Assembly (NCBI GenBank): GCA_907163375.1
Contig: CAJQUW010001633.1
Location: 418,825-482,824 of the forward strand
Source: Prostheceraeus crozeri
Lineage: Eukaryota > Platyhelminthes > Polycladida > Euryleptidae
Length of the DNA: 64,000 nucleotides
Direction of reading: 5' to 3'
The position numbers were made by a program, and so were the translations under genes. This document shows positions 55,741 to 64,000 of the stretch, one piece after another; positions within the stretch are counted from its first letter, which is position 1, and each line of letters starts with the position of its first letter. The notes beneath the pieces are model-generated. The model had not been told where the DNA came from. It made no database searches and was given only the letters and a program-made list of their open reading frames with translations.

Positions 55741-58700
55741 TCTATCTTAGAAATTAGAAAATTAAAAAAGGTGAAGTAGTTATTCCATAAGGCAAAATCT
55801 TTCTTCTTTATCATCAAATGGATCTAATGCTAATTTATGTTCCTCCTTTTTAAATACATTTTATGTTTTCTTTGAATTAAGTCTATAATTATATGCTGTT
55901 TTTATTTCATAGTATTAAATAATGCATTCTTAATAATCTTGAAATGTTTATTTGATTAGCCACTGATGGCCTTTGAAATTCCTATTTAAGGTTCTTTATG
56001 AGTTTATAATATTATTAGTTGTGTTATAACAATAACATTTAGATGTTTAAAAATATAGCTTCCTGTTATGCAAATCTTCATTTCCTTCTAATTCATCTTT
56101 TACTTTACACATAAATCAGAAGGATGAAGATGATATCTTTTATTTTATTAATTTCTTCATCAAGTGAAGAATTATACGGTATTGTTAATATCTAAGAAAA
56201 CAGAATCGGTATCTGTAAAGTGTAATTTATAGTTTTTGCCATAAGAAGCAGGATGCTAAATAATCATATATAAATCTATACATAAATAGTTTTAGCTAAT
56301 TCCTACATATATGTGTGGAATCCAATAAACAATTAAACCTTATCATGTTTTATACGCTAATTCGACGTAAATTGTCACAGCACTATAGGATTATCCTAAA
56401 TCTAGTAGTTCTTTTATATGTAAGTTTCCTTGTTAAAGCTTTTTGAAACCTATCTTCTATCATAAACTATTTCAATATTTTGTCTATTACGGCACATTTT
56501 CTAAAGTCTTACCATAAAAATGCATTATTCATTAATTTTGAAGAACACTTTTTTCCAATACATCAATCTTTTATTTCTTTTAGCTGCAATTTACGTTTTT
56601 TCAATATTGAAACTCTATATAATCTTTTAACCATCTCTTATAATTTTCTATACACTAGTTTCCGGTGAAATTTTTGTGAGAATCATTCCCATGGATCTAA
56701 ATACTAACAGAATCTAGCATTCTTCCTTCAACAATACATACTTTCACTTCATTGCTTGTTGTTAACATAAGTATTTTTTGTTGGTTCTGTCTTTTTTTAG
56801 GATATTAAAGATTTTAGGATAACATCTGAAAAACATCTTCTATATTGGGAATTTTTTGCGTTTTCTGACCAAAAAGAAAGGGAAAAATATATTTTTTTTT
56901 TTGTTTTATCTTTTCAATTTTACATCAGGGTATACTAAACTTCAACTTGCGATATATATCTACTTCATATACGTAACCATGATTATAATTTCCATCATTT
57001 GTTTTTATGATAATCTAGAACTGGGCGAAGCCTCTGAGTAGACATCTCTGATGTCGTACGAATATTACAACCATTCCATCTCACCTGTTGGTAATTCTTG
57101 TATCATGCCAAGAAGAATATAAGCAATTAAAAATCATAATATAACAAATAGTTTCTCTCGTCATGGATTTCATCAAACTGCTGCTTAACTATCTTCATTT
57201 GATATAATATCCTTCTATATTTTGATTAAGCCCACAATATTTATAAACTGATCCCTTTCTTGCGAGGAGATAAAGGTTTATCCGGTCATTATTCCATAAT
57301 CCCCATCAGGATTTACGTTTTTATTGTAAAACTGATAAACATAAACTGATTACCTAAAACTGAGATGAAACTCCACCTCTAATTCCAGATTCAAAAAATT
57401 CTATAATTTATTCATATGTATTCTCTCCTCTTACTAATGTTTAAGTTTAACATCAGTATGGTTACAAAATCCTCTAACCATGCTAAACCTGGTCGTAGAA
57501 TAACAATAACATGGATCTATTCCCGTAATATTCTAAAACACACATATCACGCAAAGTTTTTCAACAAAGATCAGCAAGGATTAATACATCTGTCTGTAGA
57601 TATTTCATGAGGTATAATCATACAGTGTTCAAAACAATTTAACTCTCTACACAATTCTTTATCAATGCTCGCTGCATAATCTTCACTTCAGATAATTGTG
57701 ATTTGTACTCTTAATGATTGATTTTAAATTTTATTTATTGAGGACAGTTTCTGTTCTTTCCGTAATTGTTATTCACAAAAATTAAAAGGCATCCAGTTCA
57801 ATGAAATTCACATACGGAAATAAGCCTTTTAAAAGGTTTCTTAATTATATTTATTTAATAATTTTAACATTGTTCCTAGGTTCTTTCAAAGTTTCATTCC
57901 CATAAACATCTAAGTGAATAAGCGGAGTAAACAAATCTAAATGCATCTAAAATTTCTAATACAGTTACCTATATTAGCTTTGAAAACATATTCGTCTTGC
58001 TGTGCGTTATTACATAGTACATTTACTGCTTGTCTTGAGCTTGCTGTTCGGTAATGATTTTCAGATGAAAATAAATCTTGTCATTATTAAATGGAAATCC
58101 ATATTTAAGAACCATTGTAAGAAATTATAGAGGAACAAAGTTATATTTAAATTTATTAGCATTAAGATCTACATAGAATCTCATGTGCTGCACCTCTAAA
58201 GAAAATCGCATTTTAGATGATCATGATATTTTTACCTTATCAATATATCTACCTCTGCCAGTTTCCTATAATTATTTGTAAAACCTTGTTACCACAGTAA
58301 TAACAGTTTTCTTTGTTTCAGATTATAACTAAAATGTTTTTCTTTCTTTCAATCCGTTTAAGCTAGGTCAAGCATTGGCATAATATTTGTTCTCAAGCAA
58401 TTGTGACACAAAATAATCTAGCTTTGAGTAATTTCTGTCTACTTTGTCTCTTTTGTAAACAATTTCTGGACTATCTTCACCATAGTAATTAAAAATGATA
58501 CACTTGATTTAAAATAATTCAGGATAATTTTGAATGAATGTTACATTTCCCACAACATAATGGTTTTTTGTTCAACCTAAATATTTTTCTTTACTTCTAT
58601 GCTCAACGCATGCACTTTTTTTTCATAATTCAGTCAACTTTTACAGAATTATCATTTTCCAGAATTAATATCATTTTCAGAATCGGGTGCTCGCCGCGTG

Positions 58701-60700
58701 GAAGACATCATCCGTTGTCTCGTGCTCTTTGTGTGTTATGTTAACATTATATGCTTCGAAATCACCCCCCAATTATAAATTTAAAATTTGTAAAGGGTAC
58801 TTTATTTTCTATCAACACATACCACTTTATTGTATTCTAAATAAATCCATCTTTAGGAAAAGTCTAATTTCTCAACTGCGCTATTCGTTTTGTTTTGACA
58901 ATTCCTCCAAATGTCCTATTCATTTTATCTGCTAAAGGTCTAAAACTGAGTCATACAGATTGAAGACAAGGAAAATTTGTATTCAATCTGAAAGTTTTTT
59001 GTAACTCTATATTCAAACATCTTTAACACAATAGTAAACATGACCCTGACATAAATATAATCATATTCGGCTTGAGCTGGTTGCTTTTGTTTGTTTCTAA
59101 TTTTTCAAATTTAATCTTCTGATATATTTCTTGTGTTTCATCAATTTCTTATGTAAGACTCTAAATGTATTTCGATGAAAAATTTTGATTTAAATATTTG
59201 TAGATGTTGTTCATATTCATTATTAATATTTGTTCTTTATATTGTTGTTGGACGATTTTTTTAATTATTTGCATTTAAATTCTTTATTTTCTATCATTAT
59301 TTAATTCGTTATTGTCTGTCATTATTTTCTTCATTAATTTTTGTATCGTTTCCTATCTTATGTTTCGATATTTACTGGCCATATTTCTTGTAAACTAATA
59401 TTAGTTTGTTTGTTGTTGATAATCTTGTTTTACATTTTGTAAAATTTCATTAAATTTGTAATTTTTGTTGATATTCTAAAGATAAAGATAAATAAATCGG
59501 AATCATGAAATCAATCAATTATAAATTACGTCCTTTATTATTATTAGATTAATCATATTGGTGATAGTGGTTTAAAACAATTTGAAATTTTTTCAGTACA
59601 TATTATATTTCCTTCGTAAAAATTAATGATGCATGTAAATTTCCTCTAACATTATATACGATTTCTGATTGACAATAAATTTATTATTCAATAAAATTTT
59701 TTTGATCTGAGTAAAGTGGAGTAATTTTTAACCAATAGAAACATAATTCACCTTAATTCAAAACATTTACTTCTATTAAATTTTTATTCTTTTATGAAAA
59801 CTTTTTTTACCTACTTATAATCATATGGAAATTCAATTAAGCATCAGAGAGATCAAAATTCCTTTATATATTCTTCTTTATTATAATGACTTATCTTTCT
59901 TATATGATATTCTGCAGGATGTAAATTGCTATAATACTCCACAGAAAAGAAATCATCCTTCATTTTTTATGTTGATTATTTGTGGTGAACTGAAAGGTAA
60001 AGGAACATAAATACCACCAAATTATTTTTATATTATCAATTACTAATTTTCTTAGATAGTATTTTAACAATCTCCAACCAGATTGCACGTAACTGAGCTT
60101 CATTAATACAATTTTCTAATAAAGTATCATTTGTTCAAAATATGGGTTGTATATCATTTACATGTGAATTTGTAATTTTCCTTGTATTCCTGTGTCCTTG
60201 TATTATTTCTTCAGGAATCCATCAGGATCCATTTTTTTATAAAGTACTTCTACATTCATATAACTTTGAAAGATTTCAAAATATATTTATAAAAAGCTTG
60301 TTAATACATTACAAAAAGTTTCATCGGTTCATTATGTCAACAGATTTCATTAAATAAATATTTTTATATCTGTTACGAGCTTCATCAAATTCATCTATTT
60401 CGTTAAATTCAGCAGTATCGCTAAATAAGGATCTTCCATCTGGTACACATGTTCATCTTACACTATTCAAAAACTTTCTTATATTCCGAATGTGAATAAT
60501 CATCAAATACTTTTTTAACTTTTTATATCAGTAAGGCAATGTTTCCTAGATATTTTTTATAATGTATTACATTTAATATTTTTCCTTCGAGCAACATCGA
60601 TCTACATTTTGTAAATGCATTTTACTTTGGTAAATGAGATTGATAACTTCTATTTTGTTTGTAACTTTTTTTCACATAAGACACATAAAACTTTTTCCAT
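55740..60700 (-). pseudogene. Decayed large family B DNA polymerase with N-terminal zinc finger (element D)
   Basis: About 5 kb of old coding sequence with very many breaks. Landmarks on the minus strand, in order: an ATG and a CxxC pair near 60700-60660, like the C2H2 start of this class; a block at about 59720-60000 with SNLHPAEYH, ISHYNK and an L-I-E-V-N-V segment; motif B remains (KLMNNAF) near 56490-56540; motif C (HFTDTDSVF) near 56170-56230; and a C-terminal KLALDPFDDKR near 55785-55850. I know this landmark set from large PolB proteins of invertebrate mobile elements, not from the protein-primed PolB of A and B. The block at 59.72-60.0 kb corresponds to the domain repeated in the array. 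Confidence 0.75.
57023..57055. repeat. GC-rich double hairpin in the element D PolB
   Basis: GGGCGAAGCC and GACATCTCTGATGTC in the same order and spacing as at 51371-51402. A copy of the same short palindromic element in an unrelated gene. Confidence 0.7.
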
Positions 60701-61635
60701 TTTTTTTTATTTTTTAAAGAAAAAATGTGTTTGAATTTTAAAGAAAAAATTCTAAAATCTTTTTTTTAATAAATTTTTTTTAAAAAAATAAAAAAAAATT
60801 TTTGAAGAGCATAAAATAAACATGTACCAGATTTAAAAAAATTAAGACATCCTACGAATCCACTTACTCCTTAACAAGAAGTAAAATTTTCTATCATCAC
60901 AAATATATGCAAATTTGTAAAAGATTATACAGTATAGACATGGTAACCTAAATATACTAAAACTAAATGATTTTCCAACTCTTGTCTTCGAAGTTTTTGA
61001 GGTATGTCCTTGCTTTAAATAATTTATGGTGGTTAATAAATAAAGATAACTTAACATATATATTTAAAAACATTAAATAAATTAAATCTTTCATCATAAT
61101 TTACAATTTTAAAACAAAATATTAAAAAGAAATTAAAAATAAATTAGAAAATTTTTTTAGTTCATTAATAAAAAAAATATATAATGGTAATATTATAAAT
61201 AATATCTGTAAAATTCTGATAAATTTGTTTAATTATTAAGTATATTCACTAACCCCATTTTATTAATGGTTTTATATATCATTATATGGTATGTTTTGGC
61301 TTCATCAAATGTAGATTTGAGCATCAGAAAATGTAGATTTAACATCAGATATATATTGGTGTTGCTTTCTTAAGCCGTTTCTAAACATCATCTAGTGTAA
61401 AAAACAGTTTTCAAGTAGTTTAATGTTTCATTAATCTTGTATCTGTTAGGTCTTGGTATACCAAATTTTGCATTTAATAATGAGCAAAAGTAAAATAAAA
61501 TGTATCAGGGAAAATAATTTTAGTGTACTTTGATTCAGATTCTAAAAAGATAAATATTTTGTTCTATAACTTGATTTGATAAATGTTTTGTATTTGCATA
61601 ATTCTAATATCAAAATCTTGAGAGTTATTATAGAT
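60701..61635. other. AT-rich spacer with possible decayed coding sequence
   Basis: 60701-61200 is poly-A/T rich with no believable gene; a 71-codon minus-strand frame at 60842-61057 has no recognisable features. At 61370-61500 a minus-strand stretch reads like decayed coding DNA (NAKFGIPRPNRYKINETLNYL), origin unknown. GCATCAGAAAATGTAGATTTAACATCAG near 61320 is a small local repeat. Confidence 0.45.
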
Positions 61636-62769
61636 TCAATGGTCAGTATCTACTAATATATACAAATCTTTATCATATACTTGCATATGTTCACTTATGG
61701 TGTCAACACGTATTATTCCATATTTATGTTGTGTATAATATGATAAAGGCATATTTATTTTATAATTTTTATTAATATCATTAAAGAATGCTGCATTATT
61801 TTGTGTAGTTGTAAAAAATGTTTGAATGTTTTCTCTAATCTTATTATCTACATCACAAGCTTTATGAGCTAATACAACTATTTGAATATTTTGATGTCTT
61901 CCTTTTGTAAATATTTCTGACATATTTTTTTGTTTTGATAAACTTGCAACATCATCTAAAATTAATAAAGATTTATTTTCAGGTGTACCAGCAAAACTTT
62001 CCATATCTTGTAACTCATCTAATTGTTTATCATTATAGACGTTTGTAAAAGTTAGCCATTCAGAAGTATGCATACAAAAAATATGTACTTGTGTTTCATC
62101 CTTATAATATTTCTTTATATATTTTTTAATAAACGTAGTCTTACCGCTTCCAGTTATACCGTAAACAATGAAATGTAAATTTTCTTGATACATTTTACCT
62201 TGTTTAATATTTTTATTATTAGTTTTATCCTTAATCTTATCCTCATCAGTTTTCCATCCTTTAAATTTTTTTATTTCTTGTTTATAAAAATTTATCCTCT
62301 TTTGTTCCTCTGTTAGAAAGTAACCCCATTGATTTCCAATACATATAACAAGATGATAAATAAAAAATATTAAAATACATGCAAATAATATTTTTATACA
62401 ATGAAATTTTAAAAAATTCCAAAGACGTGTAAGATCTGATTGTGCTATTTTTTTATTGGGAGGTGAATTAAGGGGTAGTGTCTCTAAATATTTTTTATTA
62501 TATATATTATTATCTATAGTATTATATCTAGGATTATCTATAATATTATTAATATCTTTTACATATTCTACTTCGTCTTTATTTAGATTCGGATCTTGAG
62601 GGGATAGTGTATCTTGAAACTCAGTGTTATTTATATAATTATATATCATTTCATTTAATACATTAAGAGATTTATGACGACTTAGATTACTTTTATTACT
62701 TTTTTCACTTTTATTACTTTTAATTATAACCGGTGAATATAAATCTTCCAAATTTTCGCTTTTATTCAT
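61636..62769 (-). CDS. A32-like packaging ATPase with membrane segment (element D)
   Basis: The ORF encodes 377 residues and looks whole. The N-terminal about 110 residues are Ser/Asn/Lys-rich and probably disordered. A hydrophobic helix at about 124-145 (IKILFACILIFFIYHLVICI) is a single membrane pass. The ATPase follows: Walker A GITGSGKT (204-211), Walker B LLILDD (268-273), and FTKGRHQNIQIVVLAHK (287-303), the same block as FTRGRHNN..YLTQS of the Polinton ATPases. It is thus a relative of the packaging ATPases, but far diverged from those of A-C and with a membrane anchor that they lack, as in some membrane-containing viruses. The N-terminal LEDLYSP recalls the clamp-like protein of B. 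Role in genome packaging inferred. Confidence 0.8.
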   Translation of the reverse strand: MNKSENLEDLYSPVIIKSNKSEKSNKSNLSRHKSLNVLNEMIYNYINNTEFQDTLSPQDPNLNKDEVEYVKDINNIIDNPRYNTIDNNIYNKKYLETLPLNSPPNKKIAQSDLTRLWNFLKFHCIKILFACILIFFIYHLVICIGNQWGYFLTEEQKRINFYKQEIKKFKGWKTDEDKIKDKTNNKNIKQGKMYQENLHFIVYGITGSGKTTFIKKYIKKYYKDETQVHIFCMHTSEWLTFTNVYNDKQLDELQDMESFAGTPENKSLLILDDVASLSKQKNMSEIFTKGRHQNIQIVVLAHKACDVDNKIRENIQTFFTTTQNNAAFFNDINKNYKINMPLSYYTQHKYGIIRVDTISEHMQVYDKDLYILVDTDH

Positions 62770-62804
62770 TTAATATTTTTAAAATAAAAAATTTAGGAAT
62801 TATT

Positions 62805-62945
62805 ATTTTTTAATTCCGGACTCGCATTCTTACACTCTTATGAGTGTTTTTAACCTCTCTAGCACCTCCAGAATGTATATGTATCTTTGTTCCTATACTC
62901 AAAAGAAGTATGTTCCGAACCTCTCCTCTCCTCCGGAATGCATAA
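62805..62945. promoter_or_regulatory. GC-richer hairpin-bearing spacer upstream of the element D ATPase
   Basis: Contains CACTCTTATGAGTG (self-complementary) and two related GC-richer segments (TCCGGACTCGCATTCTTA and TCCTCCGGAATGCATAAG, roughly inverted to each other). It lies between the ATPase start and the AT-rich repeat, so it may include the promoter of the ATPase or the 3' end of the zinc-finger gene. Function inferred from place only. Confidence 0.4.
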
Positions 62946-62994
62946 GAATATTTTAATAAAATAATATTTTATTCTTTATAAAAAATAACATTTT

Positions 62995-63140
62995 AGTATA
63001 TACAAGACTATTTTTAGTAGAAATACAACTATTTTAATATATATAAGACTTTTTTAGTAGAAATACAACTATTTTAATATATATAAGACTATTTTAATAT
63101 ATATATAAGACTATTTTAATATATAAGTCTATTTTAATAA
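62995..63140. repeat. AT-rich tandem repeat downstream of the zinc-finger gene
   Basis: TATATAAGACTATTTTAATA and AGTAGAAATACAACTATTTT recur several times in a row, with period drift. No gene. Confidence 0.85.
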
Positions 63141-63158
63141 TAAAAAGTAATTTTTTGT

Positions 63159-63968
63159 CTAATATAAATTACTATTATTATTTTGATATAAATTATTATT
63201 ACTTTGATATAAATTATTATTATTTTGATATAAATTATTATTATGTTGATTAAGATCTTGATTAAGTTTTGGACATAGCGTTACATGTCGCGGAAAATTT
63301 TTCTTTAATATAATTTTTTGACAACCTCTACATTTAACTTTTTCTTTTAAGCAATCCTTACACTGATATTTACTATCATAAAACTCTGTCTTAGGTTTAG
63401 TAATTTGACAACTTGTACATTGTCTTGTAGAACTTATACAAGAATTATAATGATTAGTAATTCCTTCAATTGTAAAATATTTATTACAATTACGACATAA
63501 CTGATCTTTTAATTTATCTTTTTTATCTTTTTTAACCTCTTCTGGTTGTTCGCATAATTTTAAATGACGTGCAAAATTTTTAGACGTTATATTTTTATTA
63601 CATCCGGAACATATTTTTTTGTTATTACATTCTACAAATTGATTTTTATCAACATAATTATTTTGTGCTAAATAATTATTATTATTTTGTGCTAAATAAT
63701 TATTATTATTTTGTGCTAAAAAATTATTATTATTTTGTCTAGGTGTATTTTTTCTAGCAGTATAAAGATTTTGTACTTGATCTGAAATAAATGAATGCTT
63801 TAATCTTTCTAATGGATGCTCCGGTTGAATATTATTATTAGGTTGAATATTATTATTAGGTTGAATACTATTATTATGCTGAATATTATTATTAGGTTGA
63901 ATACTATTATTATACTGAATATTTTTTTGAAATTTATTCATATGCATACCACATGGTGTGTTTTTCAT
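63159..63968 (-). CDS. Multi-zinc-finger protein with Asn/Gln repeats (element D)
   Basis: The ORF encodes 269 residues and looks whole. The first about 100 residues are repeats of IQPNNN and YLAQNNNN. The core has four Cys-rich fingers: CSGCNKNI...FARHLKLC, CRNCNKYF...ITNHYNSC, CTSCQITKPKTEFY..KYQCKDC and CRGCQKII...FPRHVTLC. Three are C-x2-C...H-x4-C (C2HC) and the third is a CxxC/CxxC knuckle. The tail repeats NLYQNNN. Such proteins bind nucleic acid or serve in viral transcription, but the exact family is not known to me. It lies about 400 bp upstream of the ATPase on the same strand. The first Met lies near the window edge, so the true start could be later (MHMNKFQ, residue 8). Confidence 0.65.
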   Translation of the reverse strand: MKNTPCGMHMNKFQKNIQYNNSIQPNNNIQHNNSIQPNNNIQPNNNIQPEHPLERLKHSFISDQVQNLYTARKNTPRQNNNNFLAQNNNNYLAQNNNNYLAQNNYVDKNQFVECNNKKICSGCNKNITSKNFARHLKLCEQPEEVKKDKKDKLKDQLCRNCNKYFTIEGITNHYNSCISSTRQCTSCQITKPKTEFYDSKYQCKDCLKEKVKCRGCQKIILKKNFPRHVTLCPKLNQDLNQHNNNLYQNNNNLYQSNNNLYQNNNSNLY

Positions 63969-64000
63969 ATGAGAATATAATAGCGTTTCATTTAAAAAAC

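Larger units (their letters stand above)
55740..63968 (-). mobile_element. Second virus-like element with large PolB, ATPase and zinc-finger gene (element D)
   Basis: A different lineage from A-C. Reading on the minus strand it has a multi-zinc-finger gene, an A32-type ATPase with a membrane segment, and a decayed large PolB of the class with an N-terminal zinc finger and the domain also seen in the 712-bp array. Whether the two intact genes and the decayed polymerase are one element or two neighbours is not settled. No capsid gene or terminal repeat is recognised in the window. The limits given are approximate, and the right side may go on past the window. Confidence 0.6.

Noticed and set aside
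53822-60357. Scattered plus-strand frames of 60-80 codons in elements C and D
   Set aside because: They lie over decayed minus-strand genes, show no motif, and are of a length expected by chance in AT-rich DNA.
55740-60700. Element D PolB as just an older copy of the A/B polymerase
   Set aside because: Its motif B (KLMNNAF), motif C context, C-terminal DPFDDKR and N-terminal zinc finger differ from the A/B enzyme and fit another PolB class.
1-64000. tRNA or rRNA genes
   Set aside because: No cloverleaf with TTCGA-type loops in the right setting and no rRNA-like conserved stretches were found by eye; TTCGA-like strings occur only in repeats.

Overview
The window is AT-rich eukaryotic DNA built almost wholly from virus-like mobile elements of the Polinton/Maverick kind, plus one very large tandem array. 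No host gene can be named with confidence, so the organism is uncertain. Intronless genes, about 70-75% A+T, and small GC-rich palindromes scattered in the AT-rich background would fit a glomeromycotan fungus, a hydrozoan or another invertebrate.

Layout: (1) 1-4897 is the right-hand part of a Polinton (element A). It carries the start of protein-primed PolB, a small unknown gene, the packaging ATPase, a penton-like capsid protein, a coiled-coil protein, a membrane-hairpin protein and a terminal inverted repeat (TIR), all on the minus strand. (2) 4898-35635 is a 30.7-kb head-to-tail array of a 712-bp unit: 42 full units and two partial ones. (3) 35636-53599 is a nearly complete Polinton (element B, 17.96 kb) in the same orientation as A. 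It has both TIRs, a protease, a phospholipase-A2/integrase fusion, virion proteins, the double-jelly-roll capsid protein, a fibre-like protein, a possible sliding clamp, PolB and the same right-hand gene block as A. (4) 53600-55619 is a strongly decayed older Polinton fragment (element C), with ATPase, penton and coiled-coil remnants. (5) About 55740-63968 is a different virus-like element (D). Its large PolB is decayed, but a second A32-type ATPase and a multi-zinc-finger protein are still open.

The main observation joins these parts. The 712-bp array unit encodes a domain with a conserved block around residues 180-242, which I recognise from the N-terminal region of large PolB proteins of invertebrate mobile elements. 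A decayed but recognisable relative of that same domain lies in the element D PolB at about 59.72-60.0 kb. The array therefore looks like a satellite grown from one domain of a virus-like polymerase gene. It is bounded on both sides, to the base, by Polinton termini. The units are nearly identical in the left and middle parts and more diverged to the right. Nested duplications of 2, 3 and 5 units point to repeated unequal exchange. Unit length is not a multiple of three, and most differences that I see change amino acids, so the array does not look like a repeat protein under selection.

Age order, by inference: D and C are oldest (C has many breaks), A and B are young (a few percent apart, with only a handful of breaks), and the array has been homogenised recently. 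Element B lies between unrelated flanks (array on the left, C's ATPase on the right) with no matching target-site duplication. This suggests recombination between Polinton copies or an assembly join.
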